Notes: generated from the sequence alone by a model not told the origin. A stretch of 64,000 bases of DNA from Polynucleobacter sp. MG-6-Vaara-E2 (GCF_018687695.1 NZ_CP061303.1:1877847-1941846); one strand, 5' to 3'; positions 49,496 to 59,037 are shown, counted from the first letter of the stretch. Made by a program: numbers and translations.

Positions 49496-50815
49496 TTATT
49501 CGCCTTCATTTTTGATCTGAACAATATTGAAGTGAATCGTTGCCCAAATCAGCACTAGGACTGGTGCGCCAATGATGGCGGTACCATAGAAAAATGCTTG
49601 ATATCCGAAGTTATCGACAAACACTCCGGAGAAGCCTGCCAGCCACTTGGGTAACAACAACATCATCGAGCTAAACAGCGCGTACTGAGTTGCCGAATAA
49701 CGAATATTGGTAAGTGAAGACAGGAAAGCAATAAAGGCTGCACTGGCAATGCCAGAACTTAAATTGTCAGCAGAAATTACCCAAATAAGACCATGTAAAT
49801 CATGACCCTGAGTTGCTAGCCACGCAAATAGTAAATTACTTAACGCTGATAACACCGCGCCTACAAATAAAATTCGTAAGACGCCAAAACGCAATGTGAG
49901 CACTCCACCCACAAAAGCGCCAACCAAGGTCATCACCACACCGAATACTTTACTCACCGCCGCCACTTCATCTTTGGTGTAGCCCATATCAACGTAAAAA
50001 GGATTGGCCATGATTCCCATGACAACATCGCTAATACGATAAATAGCGATCAAAGACAGAATTAAAACGGCATGCCAACGATATCGAGTGATGAACTCTG
50101 CAAAAGGTTCAATCAAGGTTTGATAAAGCCATGCTTTTGCATTGCGCGCCTTAGCTAACTCGTAACGTGCAGGCTCGGTACTAAACAAGGTAGTTAAGAC
50201 ACCAACTCCAATCGATGCGGCCATACAAAGGTAGGCAAATTGCCACGCACTAGCGTCATAACTGCCACCCGTTTCAACTCTGGCTGCAAGCCATAGAACG
50301 CCGGCGCCAGCCCAAATCAATGCTAGGCGATAGCCAGTCTGATAAGTTGCCGCGAGCGCAGCTTGGTGATCGCTATTGGCCGATTCAATACGAAAGGCAT
50401 CTAAGGCAATGTCTTGGGTTGCGGAGCCAAACGCAACCAATAACGCACACCACACTACTGAATTAAGTGCAAGCCTTGGATCAAGAGTCGTCATGCCAAC
50501 TAGGCCGAAGATGATGAGTGCTTGCGCGAAAATCAGCCAACTTCTTCTGCGACCGAGCAATTTAGTTAGAAACGGAATCTGCACCCGATCAACTATGGGC
50601 GCCCAGACCCACTTAAATGCATAGATCAAACCAACCCAGGTGAGATAACCGATCGTGCTGCGATCAATTCCAGCCTCACGCAACCAAAAGCTTAAGGTTC
50701 CAAGAATTAATAGAAGGGGAAGGCCAGCAGAGAAGCCTAAGAAGAGCATCCGCAAGCAAGGCCATTCGAGATACACCCGAAAGTCTTTTAGCCAAGATTG
50801 AACTGCAGCGAACAC
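49496..50815 (-). CDS. ampG: AmpG-like muropeptide MFS transporter
   Basis: A 439-residue membrane protein with about 12 to 14 transmembrane helices of the major facilitator superfamily. The N-terminal motif F-L-G-F-S-A-G-L-P-L-L-L and W-V-G-L-I-Y-A-F-K-W-V-W-A-P are characteristic of AmpG, which imports GlcNAc-anhydromuramyl peptides for recycling. It lies downstream of metW with a 14-base gap. In this window slt could supply the substrate. Confidence 0.9.
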   Translation of the reverse strand: MFAAVQSWLKDFRVYLEWPCLRMLFLGFSAGLPLLLILGTLSFWLREAGIDRSTIGYLTWVGLIYAFKWVWAPIVDRVQIPFLTKLLGRRRSWLIFAQALIIFGLVGMTTLDPRLALNSVVWCALLVAFGSATQDIALDAFRIESANSDHQAALAATYQTGYRLALIWAGAGVLWLAARVETGGSYDASAWQFAYLCMAASIGVGVLTTLFSTEPARYELAKARNAKAWLYQTLIEPFAEFITRYRWHAVLILSLIAIYRISDVVMGIMANPFYVDMGYTKDEVAAVSKVFGVVMTLVGAFVGGVLTLRFGVLRILFVGAVLSALSNLLFAWLATQGHDLHGLIWVISADNLSSGIASAAFIAFLSSLTNIRYSATQYALFSSMMLLLPKWLAGFSGVFVDNFGYQAFFYGTAIIGAPVLVLIWATIHFNIVQIKNEGE

Positions 50816-50829
50816 TTCGTTATATTTTT

Positions 50830-51420
50830 CTACGCACGACGGACGCGAAATAAAGCAAGACTACCAAACAGATTAGGCATCAAGGTAACTTGTCGACCAT
50901 CATGCAAGATATATTGATCAATGACCTGCAGACCAAGACCAGAGGCTAATTTCTCAAAGTCAGCAACCGTGAGAACACGCACGTTTGGCGTGTTGTACCA
51001 CTGATAAGGCAAGCTCTTCGATACCGGCATGCGCCCTAAGCTAACCGCCAAACGATGTGACCAATGACCGAAATTTGGGAAAGATACGATCGATTCTTTG
51101 CCGACCCGAACCACTTCACGCAAAATCTTTTCAGTTTGATGGATGGTTTGAACTGTCTGAGACAAAACAACAGTGTCAAAACTATTGTCTTCAAATAAGG
51201 CTAAACCGCCCTCTAGGTCTTGCTGGATAACGTTCAAACCTTTTTGGACGCAAGCGAGTACTCTTGCATCATCAATTTCTACGCCGTAAGCATAGACTGG
51301 CTTTTGTTTTTGTAAAAACTCTAAGAAGCTTCCATCGCCACAACCTAAGTCCAGCACCTGACTATTTGGTGCAATCCAATTAGATATTGCGGCAAAATCA
51401 GCGCGCTTGGTCATACTCAT
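50830..51420 (-). CDS. metW: Methionine biosynthesis protein MetW
   Basis: A 196-residue methyltransferase-fold protein with the SAM-like loop L-D-L-G-C-G-D-G-S-F near residue 23. MetW is required together with MetX for homoserine acyltransferase activity in several proteobacteria and binds it as a complex. The four-base overlap with metX on the same strand supports an equimolar partnership. Direct methyltransferase activity is doubtful. Confidence 0.94.
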   Translation of the reverse strand: MSMTKRADFAAISNWIAPNSQVLDLGCGDGSFLEFLQKQKPVYAYGVEIDDARVLACVQKGLNVIQQDLEGGLALFEDNSFDTVVLSQTVQTIHQTEKILREVVRVGKESIVSFPNFGHWSHRLAVSLGRMPVSKSLPYQWYNTPNVRVLTVADFEKLASGLGLQVIDQYILHDGRQVTLMPNLFGSLALFRVRRA

Positions 51421-52556
51421 GAGTGAACCTCGCGCATTTTCTTGAAATAAGCTCTCACCAAATTATGATAGCGCTCATCATCTAATAAGAAAGCATCATG
51501 ACCATGTGGCGCATCAATCTCTGCATAGGTCACTTCACTCTTATTGCTTAACAGAGACTGCACAATCTCGCGACTACGATTTGGTGGAAAGCGCCAGTCA
51601 GTAGAAAAACTCACAACCAAGAACTTGGCGTGTACCTCAGCTAAAGCGCGGTTCAAACTACCGTCATAGCGACGTGATGGATCAAAGTAATCCAGGGCGC
51701 GCGTAATCAATAAATAGGTATTGGCATCAAAGTAAGTAGAAAACTTATCGCCTTGATGACGTAAATAACTTTCGACCTCAAACTCAACATCAAAGCTAAA
51801 GCGATAGTCGTTGGACTCGCCATTAGGGCGCTGCAACTCACGCCCAAACTTTTCAGCCATATCGTCATCAGACAAATAGGTAATGTGGCCAACCATGCGA
51901 GCTAAACGTAAGCCACGCTTTGGTACTACACCATGCTCATAATAATTACCGCCATGAAAATCTGGATCAGATAGGATGGCATTACGTGCCACTTCATTAA
52001 ATGCAATGTTCTGCGCGCTTAATTTTGGAGTTGAAGCAATCACAACGCAATGGTCTAAGCGCTTAGGGAATTGAATCGCCCAAGCCATCGCTTGCATGCC
52101 GCCCAAGCTTCCGCCCATTACTGCAGCAAACTTCCGAATACCTAATTTGTCAGCTAAGCGCGCTTGAGTATTAACCCAATCCTCCACAGTCACTACTGGA
52201 AAATCTGCGCCATAAGGCTTACCGGTTGCAGGATTAATACTCATCGGCCCAGTAGAGCCAAAACAAGAACCTAAATTATTTACACCAATGACAAAAAAGT
52301 GATCGGTATCAACCGGCTTGCCCGGGCCAATCATGTTGTCCCACCAACCAATATCTTCAGGATTTTCTGGGCTTGGCCCAGCTACATGATGTGAAGCATT
52401 TAGCGCATGGCAAACTAAAACAGCATTCGTTTTATCAGCATTGAGCTTGCCGTAAGTTTCAATAACTAAGTCATAGCCAGACAACATGGCGCCACTCTGC
52501 AAAGGCAGGGGCTCGGCAAAATGGATGGTATTTCTAGAGAGGTGTAACTCGCTCAT
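51417..52556 (-). CDS. metX: Homoserine O-acyltransferase MetX
   Basis: A 379-residue alpha/beta-hydrolase-fold acyltransferase that starts methionine synthesis. The nucleophile elbow is G-G-S-L-G-G-M-Q near residue 147; the catalytic Asp is in the S-F-S-T-D-W-R-F-P region and the His in A-P-H-G-H-D-A-F-L-L. Proteins of this MetX group in proteobacteria often use succinyl-CoA; sequence alone does not settle acetyl versus succinyl. It overlaps slmA by four bases upstream and metW downstream. Confidence 0.95.
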   Translation of the reverse strand: MSELHLSRNTIHFAEPLPLQSGAMLSGYDLVIETYGKLNADKTNAVLVCHALNASHHVAGPSPENPEDIGWWDNMIGPGKPVDTDHFFVIGVNNLGSCFGSTGPMSINPATGKPYGADFPVVTVEDWVNTQARLADKLGIRKFAAVMGGSLGGMQAMAWAIQFPKRLDHCVVIASTPKLSAQNIAFNEVARNAILSDPDFHGGNYYEHGVVPKRGLRLARMVGHITYLSDDDMAEKFGRELQRPNGESNDYRFSFDVEFEVESYLRHQGDKFSTYFDANTYLLITRALDYFDPSRRYDGSLNRALAEVHAKFLVVSFSTDWRFPPNRSREIVQSLLSNKSEVTYAEIDAPHGHDAFLLDDERYHNLVRAYFKKMREVHS

Positions 52557-53203
52557 TCTGACAAGAGCAAACGCAAACTGACATCAGAGGCATCAGTTGG
52601 CAATTTCTTAAAGCCGCTACGGGCAAATCGATGCCAACGACCCAAGACAAAACTCATCAACATTGCAGCACGAATGCTGACTTCCTCTTGACCTAGCTGA
52701 GCCCATACCCCACCTTGGGTTTGAGCAATCCGCAAGGCCTGCTTAAGTGATGCCTCTACTCGATCTAAGACCTGAGTAATGCGCTCTTGCAAACGATCAT
52801 CCTCTTGCAATAAAGCATCGCCCAACAAGACCCGTGTCATGCCAGGATTCTTTTCCGCAAAGAATAGAAGCATCTGCAGTATCCCGCGCGCCTGTGCAAG
52901 TCCAGATTCTTCTTTTTGATTGATTTGATTAATCAAACCAAAAACAGTTTGCTCAATAAATGAAATTAAGCCCTCGAACATCTGCGCTTTGCTTGCAAAA
53001 TGACGATACAAAGCGGCCTCAGAGACATCAATTTTTGCCGCTAAGGCAGCTGTTGTTACGCGCTCCCCTTTCGGGTTTTGCAACATCTCGGCAAGTACTT
53101 GCAATATTTGTAGGCGACGCTCACCCGGCCTTGGACGCTTGCGTGTCTTACCAGCGTCAGCACTGTTGCTGTCGATATTTGCTGGGTCTAAAGATTCACG
53201 CAT
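52553..53203 (-). CDS. slmA: Nucleoid occlusion factor SlmA (TetR family)
   Basis: A 216-residue TetR-type protein. The helix-turn-helix is V-T-T-A-A-L-A-A-K-I-D-V-S-E-A-A-L-Y-R-H at about residues 49-68, and the rest is helical with G-R-W-H-R-F-A-R-S-G-F-K near the C-terminus, as in SlmA. SlmA binds specific chromosomal sites and blocks FtsZ assembly over the nucleoid. A 20-residue basic Pro/Arg-rich leader precedes the domain. It follows argB by 10 bases and overlaps metX. Confidence 0.88.
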   Translation of the reverse strand: MRESLDPANIDSNSADAGKTRKRPRPGERRLQILQVLAEMLQNPKGERVTTAALAAKIDVSEAALYRHFASKAQMFEGLISFIEQTVFGLINQINQKEESGLAQARGILQMLLFFAEKNPGMTRVLLGDALLQEDDRLQERITQVLDRVEASLKQALRIAQTQGGVWAQLGQEEVSIRAAMLMSFVLGRWHRFARSGFKKLPTDASDVSLRLLLSE

Positions 53204-53213
53204 AGCTCTCTAC

Positions 53214-54116
53214 TTATCTAGAACGAATCATCGTACCGAATGCTTGTTCGGTCAAAATTTCTAATAACAAAGAATGCTCAATACGACCATCAATAATATG
53301 AACTGAATTCACGCCGCTCTTGGCTGCATCTAAAGCAGAAGAAATCTTTGGCAACATGCCCCCAGAAATGGTGCCATCTGCAAAAAGAGCATCAATCTCT
53401 CTCGCAGTGAGATCTGTGAGTAACTTGCCATCTTTATCCATCACACCAGGAATATTGGTCATCATGACTAATTTTTCTGCATGAAGAATTTCTGCCATTT
53501 TGCCAGCCACTAAGTCAGCATTAATGTTGTAGGCCTGGCCCTCTTCACTAAATCCAATTGGAGAGATCACCGGGATAAAAGCGTCATCCTGCAAGGCCTT
53601 CACAACCGCTGGGTTAATTGCCTCGATCTCACCAACAAAACCGATATCTACCTTCTTGCCTGGTTCTGTATCGCTGGGAATCATCATTTTTTTGGCATGA
53701 ATGAGCCCGCCATCCTTACCAGTCAAGCCAACGGCCTGACCGCCAAAATGGTTGATCAACATCACAATATCTTGCTGTACTTCACCGCCCAAAACCCACT
53801 CCACTACTTCCATGGTTTCTTCGTCGGTCACGCGCATACCTTGAATAAAGGTGCCCGTCTTGCCGATCTTTTTTAAAGCCTCATCAATCTGAGGGCCGCC
53901 GCCGTGAACAACAACCGGGTTCATGCCAACGAGCTTCAGTAGGATCACGTCACGCGCAAAACTTTCCTTGAGGCGCTCTTCGACCATGGCATTTCCACCG
54001 TACTTGATAACGATAGTCTTGCCGTGGTATGCGCGGATATAAGGCAAAGCTTCAGCAAGAATCTCCGCCTTTAATAGCGGTGAGATGTCGCTCAGAGTAG
54101 GTAAATGCTTGGTCAT
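53214..54116 (-). CDS. argB: Acetylglutamate kinase
   Basis: A 300-residue amino-acid kinase that phosphorylates N-acetylglutamate in arginine synthesis. Motifs: K-Y-G-G-N-A-M at the N-terminus, V-V-H-G-G-G-P-Q-I near residue 69 and the C-terminal G-G-M-L-P-K-I-S-S-A-L-D-A. The R-I-E-H-S-L-L-L-E-I end is typical. Arginine sensitivity cannot be judged. It lies 12 bases after dksA on the same strand. Confidence 0.96.
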   Translation of the reverse strand: MTKHLPTLSDISPLLKAEILAEALPYIRAYHGKTIVIKYGGNAMVEERLKESFARDVILLKLVGMNPVVVHGGGPQIDEALKKIGKTGTFIQGMRVTDEETMEVVEWVLGGEVQQDIVMLINHFGGQAVGLTGKDGGLIHAKKMMIPSDTEPGKKVDIGFVGEIEAINPAVVKALQDDAFIPVISPIGFSEEGQAYNINADLVAGKMAEILHAEKLVMMTNIPGVMDKDGKLLTDLTAREIDALFADGTISGGMLPKISSALDAAKSGVNSVHIIDGRIEHSLLLEILTEQAFGTMIRSR

Positions 54117-54128
54117 TACAAATTAAAT

Positions 54129-54617
54129 TTATTCGCCAAATAATTTTTGGCGGAGTTCTCGACGCTCTTGAGCCTCAAGAGATAAATTGGCTGTAGGCCT
54201 TGCAATTAAACGGTTCAAGCCGATTGGCTCACCTGTTTCTTCACACCAACCATAGTCACCTGACTCGATGCGTCCAAGCGCTTGCTCAACTTTTTTCAAC
54301 AACTTACGTTCACGATCCCGCGTACGCAATTCCAATGCATGCTCTTCTTCAATCGTTGCCCGATCAGCTGGATCTGGAACCAAAATATTTTCACGTAAAT
54401 GCTCTGTAGTCTCTGATGCATTTTTCAAAATGTCATCTTTGAGAGTTAATAACTTTTGACGGAAGAAATCTAACTGCGCAGCGTTCATGTAGTCCTTATC
54501 AGACATCTTGAGCAATTCAGCTTCCGTTAAAGGTGCTCCTTTAACCGCTTTCGCGCTAGTCGCTTTGCTGGCCGCTTTTGAAGTGCTTGCAGCTTTTGTT
54601 GCTGTTTTTACCGTCAT
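54129..54617 (-). CDS. dksA: RNA polymerase-binding factor DksA, zinc-poor form
   Basis: A 162-residue transcription factor acting with ppGpp through the RNA polymerase secondary channel. The coiled coil spans about residues 55-115. The zinc-finger region keeps only Cys125; the other three positions are Thr128, Ser146 and Ala149, so the C4 zinc site cannot form. This resembles the zinc-independent DksA2 of Pseudomonas in part. I recall the same loss in other Burkholderiales. The N-terminal 28 residues are an Ala/Lys/Thr-rich extension of unknown role. Confidence 0.93.
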   Translation of the reverse strand: MTVKTATKAASTSKAASKATSAKAVKGAPLTEAELLKMSDKDYMNAAQLDFFRQKLLTLKDDILKNASETTEHLRENILVPDPADRATIEEEHALELRTRDRERKLLKKVEQALGRIESGDYGWCEETGEPIGLNRLIARPTANLSLEAQERRELRQKLFGE

Positions 54618-54737
54618 CTCATTCTTTCCTGGTTTGAAGCATTATTGCCTCATTCTGCCAAACTTTTGCCGCCTATCAATCAATATTCTTCAGCATCCAA
54701 CAATCTTGACCGTGGCGGGGCATTGTACTCGTATCTT

Positions 54738-55808
54738 TTAGGCCAAACATCCCTCAAGCCCAGCCAGTAATGTGTCCTTGGGCAGATCAATCCCAATGAA
54801 GACCATACGGGTTTGCTTGGGCTCGGCACCCCAGGGACCCGCTAAATCGCTGCCCATCATCTGGTGAACCCCCTGGAACACCACTTTACGGCTACTTCCC
54901 TTCACATAGAGCACGCCTTTGTAACGCAGCATCTTTTCTCCAAAAACCTCCAAAATACCTCCCAGGAAGTCTTCTAACTTTTTATGGTCAAAGGGTTTAT
55001 CACTACGAAAAACGAAGGACTGAATGCGATCCGTGTGCCCTGCATGCCCATGATGGTGATGATCATGAGAATGGTCATGCCCGCAAGTACTGTGATCATG
55101 GTCGTGGTCATGGGAATGGTCGTGACCACAATTGGCATGATCATGATCGTTCTGCTCTAAAAAATGAGGGTCAATGTCTAGCTTGGCATTCAGGTTAAAA
55201 CCCTTGAGATCCAAAACCGCATTTAAAGGAACTACGCCTTTTGAAATAGCGCTAATCGGCGCCCTTGGATTCATATGCATTAGACGACCACGCAGTGCCT
55301 CCACCTCAGCAGGCGAAACTAGGTCTGTCTTAGTAATGAAGATCTGATCGGCAAAGCCTACCTGGCGCTGAGCCTCCTCATGCTCGCTCAGTTGTTGCTG
55401 GCCATGTTTTGCATCCACTAAGGTAACCACTGCATCCAACACATAGTGGTCCGCAACATCATCATCCATGAAGAAGGTTTGTGCCACCGGGCCCGGATTA
55501 GCTACTCCTGTGGTTTCAATCACAACTCGGTCAAAACTAATCTTCTTATCTTTGCGTTGCTCCCAAAGCTCGCTCAGGGCTTCGACCAAGTCCCCACGAA
55601 TCGTGCAGCAAATACAACCGTTACTCATTTGGACGATATTTTCTTCGTGATCCTGAACCAAAATATCGTTGTCAATGTTTTCTTCACCAAACTCGTTTTC
55701 AATCACAGCAATTTTTTTGCCATGATCTTCAGTGAGGATGTGTTTTAGCAAAGTGGTTTTGCCGCTTCCTAAAAAGCCCGTCAATATGGTTACCGGAATT
55801 AATGCCAT
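54738..55808 (-). CDS. CobW/G3E-family GTPase with a His-rich loop
   Basis: A 356-residue metal-chaperone-type GTPase. The P-loop G-F-L-G-S-G-K-T-T-L is at residues 11-20, the metal motif C-I-C-C at 65-68, the nucleotide-specificity motif T-K-T-D at 159-162, and a C-terminal CobW domain follows. Residues 222-258 carry 17 histidines and two cysteines, including a repeat C-G-H-D-H-S-H-D-H. Such proteins move zinc, cobalt or other metals to client enzymes; the metal is unknown. It lies downstream of xerC with a 68-base gap. Confidence 0.88.
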   Translation of the reverse strand: MALIPVTILTGFLGSGKTTLLKHILTEDHGKKIAVIENEFGEENIDNDILVQDHEENIVQMSNGCICCTIRGDLVEALSELWEQRKDKKISFDRVVIETTGVANPGPVAQTFFMDDDVADHYVLDAVVTLVDAKHGQQQLSEHEEAQRQVGFADQIFITKTDLVSPAEVEALRGRLMHMNPRAPISAISKGVVPLNAVLDLKGFNLNAKLDIDPHFLEQNDHDHANCGHDHSHDHDHDHSTCGHDHSHDHHHHGHAGHTDRIQSFVFRSDKPFDHKKLEDFLGGILEVFGEKMLRYKGVLYVKGSSRKVVFQGVHQMMGSDLAGPWGAEPKQTRMVFIGIDLPKDTLLAGLEGCLA

Positions 55809-55838
55809 GAATGATCCAATCTAAATCTAGAGTCTTGC

Positions 55839-55856
55839 GTTCCCCGACCGGGAAAC
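55839..55856 (-). terminator. Hairpin after xerC
   Basis: Read leftward, GTTTCCC and GGGGAAC flank the tetraloop GGTC (55856-55839), giving a 7-base stem with one G-T pair, 21 bases after the xerC stop. There is no T run, so termination is only a possibility. Confidence 0.3.
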
Positions 55857-55876
55857 CCACTATATTACCGAGTTCT

Positions 55877-56878
55877 TCAGTCTTTGCCAGCCTTTGCGCG
55901 CGGATGCGTTTTATCGTACGCCTGAGCAAGATGCTGAAAATCTAAGGAGGTATAAATCTGAGTGCTAGCGATACTTGCATGTCCGAGCATCTCTTGCACG
56001 GCACGCAAATCCTGTGACGATTGCAGCACATGACTAGCAAAACTGTGACGCATCATATGCGGATGCACATGGGTAGGTAAGCCGGCTCGAATCGCTAAAG
56101 AACGCAGGCGCTCCTGAACGGTCCGCGGAGATAAGCGTTTGCCAGTAGCAGATAAGAATAAGGCGAGGGATTCTTGGGCAAACGAACTTGCGTCACGAAT
56201 TTCTCGCCAAGCAAGCAAGGACTTCATCGCTGGCGCGCCCACTGGAACTGAACGCCTTTTGCCGCCCTTACCTAAAACAGTCACTTCAGCAGCATCCCAA
56301 TCTAGCCAGCCAGCAGATTCGTGTTGCCGGTCTTTGCTTTGCATCACATCAATGCCGAGTAATTCAGATAAGCGCAATCCAGAGGAATAGAGTAAATCGA
56401 TAATCGCAGCATCACGAATTGTTTCGAGATCCTTTTGCTCCTCAGCCTCTTTAACGGCCTGACTAACCAAAGCCAGCGCCTGTTCAACAGATAGGGCCTT
56501 GGGTAGAGACTTTAAACGCTTAGGGGCCTTCACATCATCAACAGGATTGGCTGCTAGATTGCCTGTCACTTTCCCAGCGCGGGCATCCCGCCGGGCATCT
56601 TTTTCTGTTAACCAGTCATACCAGCCGCGCCATGCCGATAGCGCCCTGGCAATACTCCTGGAAGATTTTTCCTTGGAGTGCAAACGACCAGCCCAGCGCC
56701 GCACATGAGCATTACTAACCTTCAATAAATCAACAGAATCTTCTTGAGCAAAATTTTGGAGATCACTGAGATCCATGCCATAGGCTTTAAGCGTGTGGCC
56801 AGAGAGTTGCCGCAACACATGCAGCTCATGCAAATACTCTTGCATGAGTGGATGAAGTTCAGTCGGCTTTAGCTTCAT
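55877..56878 (-). CDS. xerC: Tyrosine recombinase XerC
   Basis: A 333-residue site-specific recombinase that resolves chromosome dimers at dif with XerD. The N-terminal SAM-like domain (L-x-x-Y-L-x-E-L near residue 12) precedes the catalytic domain with Arg in G-L-R-L-S-E, H-x-x-R in M-M-R-H-S-F-A-S-H and the nucleophile Tyr in T-Q-I-Y-T-S. The start is set at ATG 56878 (M-K-L-K-P-T-E-L-H), overlapping the DUF484 gene by 20 bases; the longer frame to 56968 would add 30 residues without family character. Confidence 0.92.
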   Translation of the reverse strand: MKLKPTELHPLMQEYLHELHVLRQLSGHTLKAYGMDLSDLQNFAQEDSVDLLKVSNAHVRRWAGRLHSKEKSSRSIARALSAWRGWYDWLTEKDARRDARAGKVTGNLAANPVDDVKAPKRLKSLPKALSVEQALALVSQAVKEAEEQKDLETIRDAAIIDLLYSSGLRLSELLGIDVMQSKDRQHESAGWLDWDAAEVTVLGKGGKRRSVPVGAPAMKSLLAWREIRDASSFAQESLALFLSATGKRLSPRTVQERLRSLAIRAGLPTHVHPHMMRHSFASHVLQSSQDLRAVQEMLGHASIASTQIYTSLDFQHLAQAYDKTHPRAKAGKD

Positions 56879-57533
56879 AAGCCTGGATACGATCCAAAGC
56901 CGCTGCTGTGAGTTCTGCGATTTGACGTAAATAGAACGCGCCCATATCTGCAGTAAAGCGAGTTTCATCTTTGCTGGCTAGTAAGAGCACAGCTGTGGAT
57001 TGATTCATACCAAGACTTTTTCCAAGCGGTAAGCCGATAGCCACCATACTTTGCCACGCTGGATCAATATGAGTTTGGCTTGCTAATAAATCGATACTAG
57101 CTGCAGCCAGCTCTTTTACTGAGCCACATAAAGGGGTATCGATCCAAGGACCAAATGCCGAATTCGGAGACAAAAGATGTGCAGCATCTACTTCAAATAC
57201 TTCTGCTAAACCAGTCGTAATCGCGGCCTCAACATCCGCCTTATTATTAGCTTTCATTAAACGCAACAACCAAGCCACTAAACTTTGTTGGGTTTTATCG
57301 TTACGACTACCAAAGTGCAGCATCTCACTTAAGCGGCGATTGAGCTCTTGATTTTGAGTGCGCAATACCGTCATCTGGCGCTCTTGCAAAGAAATCGCAC
57401 GATCCTCATGTGGATGCTTAATCCGTATCTCATTAAAGAGATTGGCATACCGCTCAAAGAAGCCTGGGGTAGCACGCAACCACTCAGCAACCAACTCTTC
57501 TTGCTCTGCCTGCTTTGGATCAATGGCACTCAT
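56859..57533 (-). CDS. DUF484 family protein
   Basis: A 224-residue protein of family PF04340, commonly encoded just before xerC. An early segment L-R-A-T-P-G-F-F-E-R-Y is family-typical, residues about 50-75 look coiled-coil, and the rest resembles a GAF-like domain. Function is unproven. The C-terminal end overlaps the xerC start by 20 bases, so the two are probably co-translated. Confidence 0.87.
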   Translation of the reverse strand: MSAIDPKQAEQEELVAEWLRATPGFFERYANLFNEIRIKHPHEDRAISLQERQMTVLRTQNQELNRRLSEMLHFGSRNDKTQQSLVAWLLRLMKANNKADVEAAITTGLAEVFEVDAAHLLSPNSAFGPWIDTPLCGSVKELAAASIDLLASQTHIDPAWQSMVAIGLPLGKSLGMNQSTAVLLLASKDETRFTADMGAFYLRQIAELTAAALDRIQAYEAKAD

Positions 57534-57564
57534 CTATTTCTTTCTCTTTATTGGGTACTGATGG

Positions 57565-59037
57565 TTAGCTAAGCTTTTTACGCAATAACTCATTCACTTG
57601 ACCAGGATTGGCTTTACCTTGAGAGGCTTTCATGATCTGCCCGACGAGCGCATTGAATGCTTTCTCTTTGCCAGAACGGAATTCTTCCACCGACTTCTCA
57701 TTCGCCGCCAACACTTGATCAATCATTGCCTCAAGTGCACCGCTATCGCTGATCTGCTTGAGCCCTTTGGCATCAATAATCTGATCGACAGTGCTGATGG
57801 CTTTACCAGCAATAGCCTCTTCCCAGAGAATTGCAAAAATATCTTTTGCAATCTTATTGGAGATGGTGCCATCAGCAACACGAGTGAGCAATGGTGCTAA
57901 ATGTACCGCCTTTAAAGGCGCTTCTGCCACAGCAATGCCTGCACGGTTTAAAGATGATGCAAATTCGCCCGCAATTAAATTTGCCGCCGCTTTTGCAAGT
58001 TGCTTGCCAACAATGGTGAGTAGTTCTTCAAACACTTTTGCAGTGTCTCTATCTTGGGTCAGTAACTGCGTGTCGTAGGCGCTCAGGCTATATTCGCTTT
58101 GCCATTGCTCGCGCAACTGGGCAGGAAGTGCTGGCATGCCACTACGTACTTTTGCAATCCAGACATCATCAATCACTACCGGCAATAAATCGGGATCAGG
58201 GAAATAGCGATAGTCATTAGCATCTTCTTTGCTGCGCATGCTACGGGTTTCCTGACGATCAGGGTCATAGAGACGCGTTTCCTGAACAACGAGCCCGCCA
58301 TCCTCAATCAACTCAATTTGACGACGCACCTCATATTGAATTGCTTCTTCCAAGAAGCGGAATGAGTTTAAGTTTTTGATTTCGCAACGAGTACCAAACT
58401 CAGCCTGCCCCTTCGGGCGCACGGATACGTTGGCGTCACAACGGAATGAACCTTCTTGCATATTCCCATCGCATACGCCCAACCAAACTACGAGTGTATG
58501 TAAAGCCTTGGCATACGCTACCGCTTCAGCAGCACTACGCATTACTGGCTCCGTAACGATTTCCAACAACGGTGTTCCAGCACGGTTTAAGTCAATGCCA
58601 CTAGATGGTTCGCCATGGGGGCCGGTAAACCCCTCTTCGTGAACGGATTTACCTGCATCCTCTTCCATATGGGCACGCGTGAGCTGTACCGTCTTTACCT
58701 CATCACCAACCAAGATCTCTACTTCGCCACCAACTACAACAGGGATTTCCATCTGACTAATTTGATAGCCTTTTGGAAGATCAGGATAAAAATAGTTCTT
58801 ACGCGCAAAAATGCTAGCCGGCGAAATCTTTGCGCCAACCGCCAATCCAAAGCGGATTGCATGCTCTACTGCCTGCCGATTTAACGCCGGCAGTACACCT
58901 GGTAATGCTAAATCCACAGCACAAGCTTGAGTGTTTGGCTCTGCGCCAAAGCGCGTGCTTGCCCCACTAAAAATCTTGGATTGTGTTTGTAATTGTGCGT
59001 GGGTCTCTAGACCAATAACGACTTCCCATTCCATCAT
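57565..59037 (-). CDS. gatB: Aspartyl/glutamyl-tRNA amidotransferase subunit B
   Basis: A 490-residue subunit that binds misacylated Glu-tRNA(Gln) or Asp-tRNA(Asn), phosphorylates the side chain and accepts ammonia from GatA. The start M-E-W-E-V-V-I-G-L-E-T-H-A-Q-L, the D-L-N-R-A-G-T-P-L-L-E segment, and the C-terminal tail domain ending N-P-G-Q-V-N-E-L-L-R-K-K-L are all canonical. It overlaps gatA by four bases and ends the gatC-gatA-gatB operon. Confidence 0.97.
   Translation of the reverse strand: MMEWEVVIGLETHAQLQTQSKIFSGASTRFGAEPNTQACAVDLALPGVLPALNRQAVEHAIRFGLAVGAKISPASIFARKNYFYPDLPKGYQISQMEIPVVVGGEVEILVGDEVKTVQLTRAHMEEDAGKSVHEEGFTGPHGEPSSGIDLNRAGTPLLEIVTEPVMRSAAEAVAYAKALHTLVVWLGVCDGNMQEGSFRCDANVSVRPKGQAEFGTRCEIKNLNSFRFLEEAIQYEVRRQIELIEDGGLVVQETRLYDPDRQETRSMRSKEDANDYRYFPDPDLLPVVIDDVWIAKVRSGMPALPAQLREQWQSEYSLSAYDTQLLTQDRDTAKVFEELLTIVGKQLAKAAANLIAGEFASSLNRAGIAVAEAPLKAVHLAPLLTRVADGTISNKIAKDIFAILWEEAIAGKAISTVDQIIDAKGLKQISDSGALEAMIDQVLAANEKSVEEFRSGKEKAFNALVGQIMKASQGKANPGQVNELLRKKLS

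Noticed and set aside
55020..55145. DNA tandem repeat or CRISPR-like array
   Set aside because: The repetitive DNA is the His-Asp-rich coding region of the CobW-type GTPase.
56879..56968. N-terminal extension of xerC to 56968
   Set aside because: The 30 extra residues overlap the DUF484 coding sequence and lack XerC similarity; the ATG at 56878 matches known proteins.
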